Positions 27,697-36,596 are shown, counted from the stretch's first letter. The stretch: DNA of 64,000 nucleotides from Dehalococcoidia bacterium (GCA_020432045.1 JAGQHB010000075.1:1-64000), one strand, 5' to 3'. Translations and numbers: made by a program. The notes: a model not told the origin generated them from the letters alone.

Positions 27697-28725
27697 TTAC
27701 TGTCCGCTCATCAGTGCGCGCAAGGATGGCCCAAATGGCGGCGGTGCGATTCCACTCTCCGTCACGATAGCTGCGATCAACTCGCCCGGTGTGACGTCGA
27801 ACGCAGGGTTGTACGCGTCGACCCCATCGGGCGCCCAGCGTTGTCCTCCGAATCCCCCAACCTCGGACGCGCTCCGGAACTCGATCGGGATCCCCGCTCC
27901 ATTTGGACAGGTCAGGTCTATCGTGCTGCGTGGTGCCGCGATGATGAACGGCACGCCGTGTCGCGAGGCCACGGCCGCCAGCCCGTACGTCCCTATCTTG
28001 TTCGCGGAGTCTCCATTCGCAGCGATGCGGTCCGCACCCGTAATCACCAGTCCAACTGTTCCGCTTGCGATTAGTGACGCTGCCGCCGTGTCCGGAAGCA
28101 GTGTCGCCGGGATTCCGAGCCGCCCGAGCTCCCACGCCGTCAACCGCGCTCCCTGTAGCAGCGGGCGAGTCTCCGTCGCGTAGCACCGCACCAGGCGCCC
28201 TTCGTCCCACGCCCTGGAGATCACGCCCAGCGCCGTGCCTGACCCACCGGTGGCGAGTGCTCCCGTGTTGCAATGCGTCAGCACCGCGGCCCCCGTGGGC
28301 ACCAACTCCGCCCCGAATGCTGCGAGTGCTTCATCTTCTGCGATCCGTTGCGCCTTGAACTCGATCGCCCGCTTCCATAGCAGTTCCAGGCGTTCGGGCT
28401 CCGGGACCGAAAGAGCCGCCGCCAGTCCAGCATCCACTGCGGCGCCCAGGTCAACCGCCGTCGGTCGCGTTTCGCGCAGTTGTCGTGCTGATTGCATCAG
28501 GTGCTCGGCTGACACCCCCCGTGTCGCTGCTGCGATCCCGAGCCCACACGCTCCCGCCAGTCCCAGCAGTGGCGCGCCGCGGACGCGCAGCATCTGGATC
28601 GCTTCACACAACGCCTCCACGGATGAGATTTCCAGCCAAACCTCGTCCTGTGGGAGCCGGGTCTGATCCAGCAGCACCAGCCCACGCGGCGGCTCAATCC
28701 GAAGCGGTTCGACGGAAATCCTCAT
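27697..28725 (-). CDS. mtnA: S-methyl-5-thioribose-1-phosphate isomerase
   Basis: MtnA converts methylthioribose 1-phosphate, the MtnP product, to the ribulose form. The 342 residues include MLRVRGAPLLGLAGACG near the start, VLTHCNTGALATGGSGTALG with the active-site Cys, and VITGADRIAANGDSANKIGT with the catalytic Asp, followed by YNPAFDVTP. TAGAAT lies 7 bases upstream of the ATG. No mtnB, mtnC, mtnD or mtnE gene is in the window, so whether the classic methionine salvage pathway or a shorter shunt follows is open. Confidence 0.95.
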   Translation of the reverse strand: MRISVEPLRIEPPRGLVLLDQTRLPQDEVWLEISSVEALCEAIQMLRVRGAPLLGLAGACGLGIAAATRGVSAEHLMQSARQLRETRPTAVDLGAAVDAGLAAALSVPEPERLELLWKRAIEFKAQRIAEDEALAAFGAELVPTGAAVLTHCNTGALATGGSGTALGVISRAWDEGRLVRCYATETRPLLQGARLTAWELGRLGIPATLLPDTAAASLIASGTVGLVITGADRIAANGDSANKIGTYGLAAVASRHGVPFIIAAPRSTIDLTCPNGAGIPIEFRSASEVGGFGGQRWAPDGVDAYNPAFDVTPGELIAAIVTESGIAPPPFGPSLRALMSGQ

Positions 28726-28732
28726 CGCCGGA

Positions 28733-28738
28733 ATTCTA
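28733..28738 (-). promoter_or_regulatory. -10 hexamer TAGAAT, likely leaderless promoter of mtnA
   Basis: TAGAAT on the minus strand ends 7 bases before the mtnA ATG, in the gap after marR. Confidence 0.5.
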
Positions 28739-28758
28739 CCGGGTGGCGCACCCGCTCG

Positions 28759-29211
28759 TTACTGTGTTGCCGGGTGCATCGCGGAACGCTCGACTTCAGC
28801 GAGATCGCCACCGAGCCGCTGCCGCGTCCCCGGTCCAACACCTGCCAGCACATCGTGGAGGCTTGTTCCGAGTGACTGGCGAAGCTGCGTGACCAGCCTC
28901 TCCCCTTTTTCCGTCAATACCAGCCGCACCGCCCTCCGGTCGCTCATGTCGCGCAGCCGCTCAATGAGGCCCGCGCGCTCTATCCGATCGAGCACACCCG
29001 TGACCGTTTGCGACTGCTGCGAAAGGTATTGTGCGACGAGGTGTGGCTGCGGCTGTTCGAATGACTCAATCGCCAGCAGCGTAACGGCCTGCACGAACGT
29101 AACGTCATGCTCCCGTGTCAACCGCTGGTCGAGTTCGCGGACGACTGTATTCGTCGTCCGGTATAGCGCCGTTACAAGGTCCAGGTCCGAAGCGCGTTCG
29201 GAATCCTCCAT
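28759..29211 (-). CDS. MarR family transcriptional regulator
   Basis: This 150-residue protein has a MarR winged helix: FVQAVTLLAIESFEQPQPHLVAQYLSQ as the first helices, SQQSQTVTGVLDRIERAGLI as the recognition helix and wing entry, and RLRDMSDRRAVRLVLTEKGERL for the wing, with the family's D-x-R-x-x-x-(V/L)-x-L-T. MarR proteins usually repress neighbouring genes and respond to small ligands. AAGGAG precedes the ATG. About 60-80 bases upstream lies an imperfect inverted repeat (GTTC, ten bases, GAAC) that could be its own operator. Whether it controls mtnA downstream or acts elsewhere is unknown. Confidence 0.88.
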   Translation of the reverse strand: MEDSERASDLDLVTALYRTTNTVVRELDQRLTREHDVTFVQAVTLLAIESFEQPQPHLVAQYLSQQSQTVTGVLDRIERAGLIERLRDMSDRRAVRLVLTEKGERLVTQLRQSLGTSLHDVLAGVGPGTRQRLGGDLAEVERSAMHPATQ

Positions 29212-29364
29212 GTGTCTGATGCTCCTTGGTGAGATGCCCGTCCCAAACCAAACCGCATGATCATGTTCAACGATATACGAACGAGCGTCCGCCGATCGGC
29301 CCTTGACATCGCCAATCAGGTGGCGGGCAGGTTTCTTTTTCCCCGGTAGTCCCGCTCCTGTAGC

Positions 29365-29880
29365 TCAGGAATAACGGACCACTGCCTCTACCGGGTAAGG
29401 GCGAAGCCGTTCGCGCCCACGCAAAGCCTCTAATTCAATCGCGAAACCCATTCCGCCCACCACGCCGCCAATCAGTTCGACCAGCTTCGCCGCCGCCAGC
29501 ACGGTGCCGCCTGTCGCCAGCAGGTCATCGACGATGTATACGACCGTTCCGGAAACCATCGCGTCGCGGTGGATGTCCAGCTGGCTCTCCCCATACTCCA
29601 GCGAGTACTCGACCGACATTCGTGCGGCCGGCAGCTTGCCCGGTTTGCGCACTGGCACCAGCGGCAGTCCTAACCGCAGCGCCAGCGGCGCCGCAAACAG
29701 AAACCCCCGTGACTCGATCCCCACGATCGCGGTCGCCCCCGTTGCGCGGGCGTCCGCTTCGAACGCGTCAATCACGGCGCCGAACGCTTCCGCGTTCGCC
29801 AGCAACGGTGTGATGTCACGGAAGAGGATGCCTGGCTTGGGAAAGTCCGGCACGTCGCGGATGTACTGTTTCAAGTCCAT
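29365..29880 (-). CDS. apt: adenine phosphoribosyltransferase
   Basis: Apt makes AMP from adenine and PRPP and so recovers the adenine released by MtnP. The 171 residues match the family: YIRDVPDFPKPGILFRDITPLL at the start, GIESRGFLFAAPLA, VPVRKPGKLP, and the PRPP loop VYIVDDLLATGGT. TAGACT lies 6 bases before the ATG as a leaderless-type -10 element. The gap to marR (29212-29364) holds the marR control region and a weak 5-bp hairpin (CGCCA/TGGCG) without a clear T-run. Confidence 0.95.
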   Translation of the reverse strand: MDLKQYIRDVPDFPKPGILFRDITPLLANAEAFGAVIDAFEADARATGATAIVGIESRGFLFAAPLALRLGLPLVPVRKPGKLPAARMSVEYSLEYGESQLDIHRDAMVSGTVVYIVDDLLATGGTVLAAAKLVELIGGVVGGMGFAIELEALRGRERLRPYPVEAVVRYS

Positions 29881-29886
29881 CCACGG

Positions 29887-29892
29887 AGTCTA
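29887..29892 (-). promoter_or_regulatory. -10 hexamer TAGACT, likely leaderless promoter of apt
   Basis: TAGACT on the minus strand ends 6 bases before the apt ATG. Confidence 0.45.
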
Positions 29893-29932
29893 CGTGCCTC
29901 TCGCCGTCTCCGGACTTGCGAAGTCGCGTCGC

Positions 29933-31180
29933 TCAGGCCGCCCGGAAGATCGGCAACGTCGGCCACTGTTGGCCCATCAAGTCCGAGGACGGCACGCCCA
30001 GCCACTTTTCGATGAGCGTTGCGTAGACGGACCGGAAGTCCACCGTGTAGAGCAGGTTCCCGCGGTCAATCAAGTTCGTCAGGCTCGGCTGGTCGCCGTA
30101 GATCCCGCGCTGCACTCCGTTGCCTAACACGATCATCCCGCCTGCCGAACCGTGGTCTGTGCTTCCGTTCGCGTTCTCCTCCACGCGCCTGGAAAACTCG
30201 GTCCAGGTTGCCACCACCACGTCGTCCGCACGTCCGTGTGCGGCCAGGTCCCGGTAAAAGGCCGTCAGCCCTTCATCGAGCGTCTGAAGCAGTGCCGGAT
30301 GGTCCTCCTGCTGGTTCGTATGCGTGTCGAAGCCTCCGAGGGTCACGTGCCCAACCCGGATGCCGAGACCCCCGGCGATCGTCTCTGCGATCAGCTTGAG
30401 CCCCGACGCGAACGAGCTATCCGGATACTCGACTGCCGGCACGTACGCCTGGTGGACTGCCGCCAGCGATGTTGAAGCCGATACGGCCGTCTCAGCCGTC
30501 GTCTCTAGTAACACGCCGAATGGTGAATTCGCCGGGTATTCCTCGTAGAGCTTCATCAGCGTGGAGCTTCGGGCAGCTGTCGGTTGGACTGCCTGTCCCC
30601 GTTCGCGAAATCCGAAATCATTCGGATTCGCCACCGCCGTCACGGGGACATGCTCGCTGCGTAGTGCCGGCGGAGTCGATCCTCCGGCGTTGAACCCGAA
30701 GAACGGGTCATGCGCCTCCGATTCCATCGAATCCAGCGTCCGCCCTAGCCACCCGTGGTCCAGCTTCAGCTCCGGGTCCCCTGCCTCCCAGATCGCCATC
30801 GACTTGAAGTGGCTGTAGTTCTGGTTCGGATAGCCAACGCCCCGCACGAACGCGACGCGTCCCTCGTCCCAGAGTCCCTTGAGGCCCGTTAGCTGTGGTG
30901 CAAGCGCCGCAGAGTCATCCAGCTTCAAGAGCGTTTCCGCCGGAGTGCCCAGCGTCGGCCGGGCTGCATAGTAGGCCGGGTCCGCGTACGGGACGAGCGT
31001 GTTGGTGAAGTCGTTCCCACCCGCAAGCTGCACGAGCACCAGGATCTTGCCGCTGCTCGCTTGTGCCAGTGCCGGGTTCTGCGCCGCGAATGCCACGGCC
31101 CCTTTGAGCAACGAATTCGCTGTCGTCCCGATGCTCACCAGGGCGACCCCGCCCTTTACAAAGTCTCGTCGTGAAAGCAT
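29933..31180 (-). CDS. DUF1501 family Tat-exported protein
   Basis: This 415-residue protein has a twin-arginine signal (SRRDFVK at residues 3-9, hydrophobic core to about 34). The body begins LVLVQLAGGNDFTNTLVPY, the DUF1501 opening, which belongs to the alkaline-phosphatase-like (sulfatase) superfamily, and later has HVTLGGFDTHTNQQ and TEFSRRVEENANGSTDHGSAGG, the conserved Asp/His metal-type blocks. GAAAGGA precedes the ATG. DUF1501 and DUF1800 genes commonly occur side by side and probably act together outside the membrane; their substrate is not established. Confidence 0.9.
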   Translation of the reverse strand: MLSRRDFVKGGVALVSIGTTANSLLKGAVAFAAQNPALAQASSGKILVLVQLAGGNDFTNTLVPYADPAYYAARPTLGTPAETLLKLDDSAALAPQLTGLKGLWDEGRVAFVRGVGYPNQNYSHFKSMAIWEAGDPELKLDHGWLGRTLDSMESEAHDPFFGFNAGGSTPPALRSEHVPVTAVANPNDFGFRERGQAVQPTAARSSTLMKLYEEYPANSPFGVLLETTAETAVSASTSLAAVHQAYVPAVEYPDSSFASGLKLIAETIAGGLGIRVGHVTLGGFDTHTNQQEDHPALLQTLDEGLTAFYRDLAAHGRADDVVVATWTEFSRRVEENANGSTDHGSAGGMIVLGNGVQRGIYGDQPSLTNLIDRGNLLYTVDFRSVYATLIEKWLGVPSSDLMGQQWPTLPIFRAA

Positions 31181-31196
31181 GGAAGTGTCCTTTCGC

Positions 31197-32879
31197 CTAG
31201 ATCAGCTGAAATTCAGGGCTCGCCGCGACCAGGTAGACCGCCGTCGCTGCCCGTTCGTCCGGGTTTCTGATGCCATCGACCAGCACCGAGATCGCTGTCC
31301 GGCTCGCGGCTGCCAGGTCGCCATCCACCAACCGGTCGGCCGCGGCGCTCACCATCGCGTCCGCCGGCAAACCGGCGAGTGCAGGGAACGTGACCACGCC
31401 CCGCCCGCGCGGAAACAGAAACTCATCGAGGAAGTTCGCCCGTGCAAAGAACGTGCTTGACGAAAGCCACCCGGTGCCGCCTGCCCATCCGGCGACGTTT
31501 GGCGGTTCGAACAGCACCTGGTCCATGCCGCTGTAGAAGTTCGAGCGGCCGGTCCGTGCCGCCCCGCCGGCTATGGCAACGTCCCGGCTCAGGTCTATCT
31601 CAGTGCCCCTGACCAGTCCCACCAGCAGTTCTACCGGACTGCGGACCTTTCCCCGGTACGCACGTTCCGAATAGAACTCGTCGCTCAGCAGGATCGCGCG
31701 CACGACCTCTCGGATGCTGTGGCCGCTGTTCTTCCAGACGCCTTCGAACCGTTCGATCAACTCGGGCTCGGGGTCCGCATATGCCAGCTCGCTCCAAAGC
31801 CGCGCGCACACGTACCGGCCCGTGGCCGCCTGTTCCATGATGATCGCGATGATGTCCTCGCCGTTGAACATCCCCGTCTTGCCGAGGAATGTCTTTTCGC
31901 CGCTATCGTGTTCCCGCGCGTCGAAGACAAAGTCCGGTCGATACGTCGAGATGATTTCCATCTGCCGCTCGAGGCGTTCTGCGTCGGACAGCTTCGCCCG
32001 CTCCTCTCGCGACAGGAACGGTGGCCGCGAAAGACGCCAGCCGGTAAACGCCCGTGCGCTCTCCCGCACGTCGTCTTCGCTGTAATTGCCCTCTCCCATC
32101 GTGTAGAGCTCCATCAGCTCGCGTGGGAAGTTCTCGTTCGGGTGCTCTTTCGAACTCTCCACACTGTCCAGGTACATCATCATCGCCGGGTCTTTCGCCA
32201 CGGCCTGTACAAGATCATCGAATCTTCCGGCCGCGTGCTTCCGGAACAACTCGTTTTGCCAGACCATCCAGCTCGCCCGCTGCCCCCCGATTTTGCTGAT
32301 CTGGCTCGTTAGAAGGCTGTGCCAGATCAGAGTCAGCCGCTCTTCCAACGGCCGTGCCGTGTACGCCATCCGCGTCAGCCACCACTTCTGCATATCGGCG
32401 ATGAGCTGGCCACGCGCGCTCGCCGTGTACGTCAGCTGGAAGTTGGCGGCCGTGATGCGGGCGTCCAGGGCACTGTTGTCGACCTGGTCGAAGTCAACCA
32501 GCTGTGACACGGCCTCTTCCCGGCTCAACCCTGCGAACTCTTCGATCTCTGCGAGGCTCCCACCGAATCCTGCCCGCCTCAGCAGGTGTGCCGCGCGCAG
32601 TCTCGCGTCTGTGACAACGGCTGTGCTGCTCGGACGCGGGGTCGCCGGTGCCGCCGGCGTTGTGCTCAGCAGGGCAGTGCGTTCCACATCGCCGCTTACC
32701 GGCGATGCCGCGCCGCCCTCCGCCGTTAGGCCAATTACGGCTGCGGTCGCCCCGGCTGCTGCGATGCCAGCCGTTCCCATCACTACCGCTCGCCGCGTCG
32801 AGCGCCGTTGCAAGAATCCCGGCGTCTTTTCTGGCCGTGCCACGGGTTCTTCGTCGACTGGCATCTCTTCGCACCTCAC
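31197..32879 (-). CDS. DUF1800 family Tat-exported protein
   Basis: This 560-residue protein is the usual partner of the DUF1501 protein. Near the N-terminus RRSTRRAVVMGTAG and the following hydrophobic stretch form a Tat-type signal. The DUF1800 body starts at about residue 90 (RLRAAHLLRRAGFGGS), then WWLTRMAYTARPLEERLTLIWHSLLTSQ, NENFPRELMELYTMGEGNYSE, and FTGWRLSRPPF. It is mainly helical. The start is GTG 32879 or ATG 32864. It is 16 bases upstream of the DUF1501 gene and clearly in the same operon. Confidence 0.9.
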   Translation of the reverse strand: MRCEEMPVDEEPVARPEKTPGFLQRRSTRRAVVMGTAGIAAAGATAAVIGLTAEGGAASPVSGDVERTALLSTTPAAPATPRPSSTAVVTDARLRAAHLLRRAGFGGSLAEIEEFAGLSREEAVSQLVDFDQVDNSALDARITAANFQLTYTASARGQLIADMQKWWLTRMAYTARPLEERLTLIWHSLLTSQISKIGGQRASWMVWQNELFRKHAAGRFDDLVQAVAKDPAMMMYLDSVESSKEHPNENFPRELMELYTMGEGNYSEDDVRESARAFTGWRLSRPPFLSREERAKLSDAERLERQMEIISTYRPDFVFDAREHDSGEKTFLGKTGMFNGEDIIAIIMEQAATGRYVCARLWSELAYADPEPELIERFEGVWKNSGHSIREVVRAILLSDEFYSERAYRGKVRSPVELLVGLVRGTEIDLSRDVAIAGGAARTGRSNFYSGMDQVLFEPPNVAGWAGGTGWLSSSTFFARANFLDEFLFPRGRGVVTFPALAGLPADAMVSAAADRLVDGDLAAASRTAISVLVDGIRNPDERAATAVYLVAASPEFQLI

Positions 32880-32996
32880 CGGTAGCTGTTGACCGATGAA
32901 TGGCGTGGCCGGCTAAAAAGGTGCCGGGCTGGCGTCAGAATCGTCGCCTGTCACCCACTCGACACCGGATCCTGGCTCCGTCAGGCCGCTCAGTTC

Positions 32997-34226
32997 CTAA
33001 ACGCAGCCGCTTTCGCCGGCAGCCACGAGCGGGGCTGACCCGGATGTTTCGACGTACGTTTCGCGCCAGCCCAATGGAAGGGCTCCCCAATCGCGCTCGA
33101 CGTCCACGAACCAGCCGTCGGGCGCGCAAATCACACGCCGGGGGAAGGATCCGCAATCCCCAGCGTTCTCTTCACATTCGAACAGCCGGGACGGATGGTT
33201 AATGATCGGTATGATCTGAGTTGCCGTCGGAGTGGGTATTGGCACCAGCGTCGGTGTCGGTGTCGGGAATGGCGTCACCGTCGGCACGAACGTCGGCGTT
33301 GGGACGCTCGTCGGCGCCTGGGTTGGCGCCTGCGTCGAAACGGAAGCCTGCGTTGGCGTCGGTTCGCTGCTGCCTGGTGTCGGTGTGGCAGCCGGCGTGC
33401 CCGGGGTTCCCGGTGTACCGGAGGTTCCCGGAGTGCCCGAAGCTGCCGGGCTTGGGCTTGTTCCCGGGCTGCCCGCCGTCACCGTCGTTGTCCGTGTCCG
33501 GGATGGCACGGGGATTACCGAAGCGTTGGCGCCCGGCGTCCCGGTCTCCGCAATCACCGCTCCGCCGTCATCCCCTCCGCCCCGGGTAAAGACATACCCC
33601 AGGGCCGCCACCCCGAGCAGCCCAAAGAATGCGGCCGCAACAATCGCGAAAACTCGGCTCGATCGCTGATCGTCTCCGTCGCCCGGCCGCAAGAATGGTG
33701 TTCGCTCCCGTACATATCCGTCGTCGACCGCGTCCGGTGGGATGACCGGCGGTGGTGTCGGCCGGCCTGGGCTCGTTGCTGCCCTTGGCGGTGCAGGCGG
33801 TGCAGGTGGTGCAGGTGGCGGAGTCGCGCGTTCCGGTGGAGGAGGCAACGTCCCGGCTTCTTCCGGTTCCGGCATCCGCGGCGACGTTGACCTTGCGAAC
33901 GGGTCGACCGGCCTGCGTCCTTCGGCTGTCTCCAATCCGGTGCGCGCTTCCGGCTGCACCGGCGGAAACGCCTGCGTATTGGCCGGTGCGCCCCCGAGTC
34001 CCTGCAGCGCGAGTTCCGCCAACAGCGGCGCCGCGTCCAGGCGCAGGTAACTGGAATACGAACGGATGAATCCGCGCACGTACACCGGTGCCGGCAGCGC
34101 ATCAAACTCGTCGCGCTCGATCGCTTCGAGGAACCGTTGAGAGATGCGCGTATCCTGGGCAACCTGCTCAATGGTCAGGCCCCGCTGTTCGCGCGCATTT
34201 CGTAGTGTGGAACCAACGCTGGGCAT
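32997..34226 (-). CDS. RodZ-like HTH membrane protein with Thr/Pro-rich stalk
   Basis: The 409-residue protein begins with a RodZ-type helix-turn-helix (LRNAREQRGLTIEQVAQDT, then RFLEAIERDEFDALPAPVYVRGFIRSYSSYL, residues 7-60). A Pro-rich cytoplasmic linker, one transmembrane helix (192-214), a long Thr/Pro/Ser stalk (about 225-345) and a C-terminal domain of about 65 residues with three cysteines follow. RodZ proteins link the cell-shape machinery to the membrane; here the extracytoplasmic part is unusual. ATG 34226 is the natural family start. It is divergent from the sortase operon, with only 16 bases between the start codons. Confidence 0.8.
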   Translation of the reverse strand: MPSVGSTLRNAREQRGLTIEQVAQDTRISQRFLEAIERDEFDALPAPVYVRGFIRSYSSYLRLDAAPLLAELALQGLGGAPANTQAFPPVQPEARTGLETAEGRRPVDPFARSTSPRMPEPEEAGTLPPPPERATPPPAPPAPPAPPRAATSPGRPTPPPVIPPDAVDDGYVRERTPFLRPGDGDDQRSSRVFAIVAAAFFGLLGVAALGYVFTRGGGDDGGAVIAETGTPGANASVIPVPSRTRTTTVTAGSPGTSPSPAASGTPGTSGTPGTPGTPAATPTPGSSEPTPTQASVSTQAPTQAPTSVPTPTFVPTVTPFPTPTPTLVPIPTPTATQIIPIINHPSRLFECEENAGDCGSFPRRVICAPDGWFVDVERDWGALPLGWRETYVETSGSAPLVAAGESGCV

Positions 34227-34242
34227 TCGACCGACATAAAGT

Positions 34243-34830
34243 ATGCGGAATCTGTCAAATACGCGAACACCGATTGCTGCGGCACTCCTGGCCGGTGCGG
34301 TCGTCGCCGCTTTCTCGGCGATCCCGCCGGCTTTCGCGCAGCCCCCGCAGATCCCGGCCACGTTTTTCGGCAGAGTGTCCATCGAAGGCGCACCGGTCCC
34401 TCCTGGTACGCAAATACGGGCATTCGTCGATGGCACCGACTGCACACAGCCGGGCGGGTCCGGCACGTTCGATGATGCGGGGGTGAGCCGCTACCTGGTC
34501 GATGTAATGCACGAAACCCAGTCGCCCGGATGCGGCCGCACCGGGGCGATGGTCGCATTCAAGATCGGAGACCAGCCTGCTGGTCAGTCAGCGCCCTGGA
34601 ACTCCGGCCCCGTCGTACTCGATCTATTCATCGGTCCTCCTCCCCGGATCGAGCCTCCCGCTCCTGGCGCGGAAACCGCGAACGGCGACTGGATACCCCG
34701 TTTACTGCTGGAGATCATCGTCGGCGTGCTCGCGGTCGGGGCCGCGGGCGCAGTCATCCTGTTTCGGAAAGCGCGGGAAAACTCCGGGCCTTCAGGATCC
34801 CCACGCAATCCTGAACCTCCGCTAAGCTGA
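34243..34830 (+). CDS. secreted protein with C-terminal transmembrane anchor
   Basis: This 195-residue protein has a signal peptide (cleavage near residue 30, after PPAFA), a domain of about 110 residues beginning FFGRVSIEGAPVPPGTQIRA, and a C-terminal membrane helix (about 155-177) with a positive tail. The domain matches the one in the lipoprotein at 13990 (a V-P-x-G-T turn, DG, a later Gly-Cys). The C-terminal helix plus tail resembles a cell-wall sorting region, but no clear LPXTG precedes it. As first gene ahead of two sortases it is a possible substrate. Confidence 0.65.
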   Translation: MRNLSNTRTPIAAALLAGAVVAAFSAIPPAFAQPPQIPATFFGRVSIEGAPVPPGTQIRAFVDGTDCTQPGGSGTFDDAGVSRYLVDVMHETQSPGCGRTGAMVAFKIGDQPAGQSAPWNSGPVVLDLFIGPPPRIEPPAPGAETANGDWIPRLLLEIIVGVLAVGAAGAVILFRKARENSGPSGSPRNPEPPLS

Positions 34831-34842
34831 ACTAAGGGCTTT

Positions 34843-35541
34843 GTGCCCCCTTTTGCGATGAAGACACTTCGAATCCTCGCTGCCTTTTCATTTGTCGCGG
34901 GCCTTGGCCTGCTCGTCGTCGGATTCCTGCGCTCGGGTGATTCGTCCGCGGGCGGGCTGGCGGCAGCGCCCACAGAGTTCGTTTCCACCCCGACGCCCAC
35001 ACCCGCCGCGACCCTTGAACCAACGGCCACCGTCCCCGGTCAGCCCACACCGACGCCCACGCCACTGCCGTTCGATGGCCCGGTGAGCCGGTTGATTATT
35101 CCGCGCTTCGGTGTCGATTCCGCCGTGGAACTCATTGGGCTCCTTCCCAACAATCAGCTCGACGTCCCCAAGGATCCGCACAACAGCGGTTGGTACGACA
35201 TCTACGACCGCCCCGGATACCTCGGTAATGCAGTCTTCTCGGCCCATGTCGACTATTTCCCGGATATTCGTGGCCCGTTCTTCAATCTCTCGAAGATCGA
35301 TCCAAGCGACGAGATCGTCGTCCGCATGGAGGACGGCACGGAATACCACTACCGCGTTATCAAGAAGCAACGCTATGACGCCAGCACCATTCCAATGGGA
35401 GACCTCATCTGGCCATCCGACAAACCCGCTGACCAGGAATGGATAACGCTCATCACCTGCGGCGGCCGGTTTGACGGCGCCCCAAATCAGCCCGGCGAAT
35501 ACCTCGACCGCGACGTGGTTGTTGCCGAACGTATTAAGTAG
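34843..35541 (+). CDS. class F-like sortase 1
   Basis: Sortases are membrane transpeptidases that attach or cross-link surface proteins. This 232-residue protein has an N-terminal membrane anchor (about 9-29), a Thr/Pro linker, and the sortase domain from about residue 80. The catalytic triad is readable: His135 in FSAHVDY, Cys206 in TLITCGG and Arg223 in YLDRDVVV. The TLxTC motif and lack of extra helices fit class F-like or related enzymes. The start is GTG 34843 (AAGGG 5 bases upstream) or ATG 34858. It follows the secreted protein by 12 bases and precedes a second sortase by 58 bases. Confidence 0.85.
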   Translation: MPPFAMKTLRILAAFSFVAGLGLLVVGFLRSGDSSAGGLAAAPTEFVSTPTPTPAATLEPTATVPGQPTPTPTPLPFDGPVSRLIIPRFGVDSAVELIGLLPNNQLDVPKDPHNSGWYDIYDRPGYLGNAVFSAHVDYFPDIRGPFFNLSKIDPSDEIVVRMEDGTEYHYRVIKKQRYDASTIPMGDLIWPSDKPADQEWITLITCGGRFDGAPNQPGEYLDRDVVVAERIK

Positions 35542-35599
35542 ACCACCGTATCCGGATAACGCCCGGCCAACGCCCAGCACTTCAGGAGTCCCCGGCTCA

Positions 35600-36322
35600 A
35601 TGATGAATGTTCGTTTTCTACCCCTGGTTCTGCTCGCCGCCGGCGCTATCGGAGCATTGGCGCTCGCTGCCTGTGGTGGTAGCAGCGCAGCGGAGACGCC
35701 CGCCGCCGGCGCGACCACATCACTGCCGGCTCCTTCCGCAACGGCCACTCCGACGATGCGGCCCACGAACACTCCCACGCCTGTCCCGACACCAACGCCC
35801 TATAACGGACGCATCGCTCGCTTCCAGGTGCCGGGCCTCGGGATCGATGCGCCGATCGAAGAGCTTGCGATCAATAGCCTTGGGGAGCTTGATACCCCCA
35901 AAGCCGAGAACGTTGCCGTCGGCTGGTACTACATCTACGACAAGCCCGGGCGGCTTAATCCCGACAACCGCGGCTGGGTCGACTTCGGCGGGAAGCAGAT
36001 CGTTAACGGCTTCACCGGCAACTCCGTTTTCTCAGCCCACGTCTACTACCACAACGTCCCGGCCCCATTCCAGAAGATGGCCCAGGCTAAGGCTGGAGAC
36101 CAGGTCTTGGTCACGATGGAGGACGGCCGTCAGTACAAGTACGAAGTCGTCTCCAATCAGCAATACAACCGTGATACCATCCCGATGGGAGACATCATCT
36201 GGCCCAAACAAAAGCCGGCTGATGAAGAATGGATCACGATGATCACCTGTGGTGGCGAGCTCGATGCCACCGGCTGGGAGTATCTCTCCCGCGACGTTGT
36301 CGTCGCGCGCCGTATACCCTGA
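35600..36322 (+). CDS. class F-like sortase 2 with lipoprotein signal
   Basis: This 240-residue sortase resembles its upstream neighbour (shared PTP linker, W-Y-x-I-Y-D, FSAHV, TIPMGD-I-W, EWIT-ITCGG). The triad is His147, Cys217 and Arg231. In contrast to the usual single membrane anchor, residues 8-25 end in LAAC followed by Gly-Gly, a lipobox, so it should be a lipoprotein. It also has a 20-residue insertion before the catalytic His. CAGGAG lies about 11 bases before the ATG. The two sortases probably arose by duplication and may differ in substrate. Confidence 0.85.
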   Translation: MMNVRFLPLVLLAAGAIGALALAACGGSSAAETPAAGATTSLPAPSATATPTMRPTNTPTPVPTPTPYNGRIARFQVPGLGIDAPIEELAINSLGELDTPKAENVAVGWYYIYDKPGRLNPDNRGWVDFGGKQIVNGFTGNSVFSAHVYYHNVPAPFQKMAQAKAGDQVLVTMEDGRQYKYEVVSNQQYNRDTIPMGDIIWPKQKPADEEWITMITCGGELDATGWEYLSRDVVVARRIP

Positions 36323-36385
36323 GCATGCGGCGGCATAGGCGCCGTCTATCGAGCGGTAAATTCGTGATGAATTTCGCAATCGGGG

Positions 36386-36415
36386 TTGACACCCTTCCCC
36401 GCGGTTCGTTACGTT
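36386..36415 (+). promoter_or_regulatory. promoter TTGACA-N18-TACGTT for the riboswitch transcript
   Basis: TTGACA (36386-36391) and TACGTT (36410-36415) are 18 bases apart, a good sigma70-type promoter. The -35 region is embedded in GGGTTGACACCCTT (36384-36397), which recurs exactly upstream of the TasA-like gene at 46386. The 50 bases between this promoter and the aptamer hold a GGGCCC/GGGCCC hairpin (36425-36443). Confidence 0.6.
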
Positions 36416-36464
36416 GCGCCCACCGGGCCCAGTTTTGCGGGCCCATGTGATCCTGTACAAGCAG

Positions 36465-36596
36465 GTGAGCAACTGCAGAATGCGCGGTTCCGCGCAACGG
36501 GGGACCCATTGCATGGGGTGAATTCGGCCTTGCCGATAGGGCGTTCCTTCCGCCCGAACCCGTCAGCTAACCCCGTACGCAGCAGAAGGCCTGGCG
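36465..36596 (+). ncRNA. cyclic di-AMP riboswitch (ydaO/yuaA class)
   Basis: The leader contains the conserved blocks of the ydaO aptamer in order: CGGGGGACCCA (36498-36508), GGGGTGAATTC, a TAGGGCG/CGCCCG paired region, and GAACCCGTCAGCTAACCCCG (36556-36575). These match the known class closely. Boundaries are approximate. About 20 bases later a perfect 7-bp hairpin (GCGTGCC/GGCACGC, 36618-36633) lies between aptamer and ribosome binding site, with no T-run after it. In known cases c-di-AMP turns expression off; how the signal is read here is not clear. Confidence 0.93.

Noticed and set aside
27671-28273. N-terminal extension of mtnP
   Set aside because: It overlaps mtnA on the same strand and has no MTAP sequence; ATG 27670 matches the family start.
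29350-29420. tRNA-like string (CTGTAGCTCAGGA resembles a D-arm)
   Set aside because: The D-stem has no matching partner, no T-arm (GTTCGAxxC) follows at the right distance, and the stretch is the coding end of apt on the minus strand.
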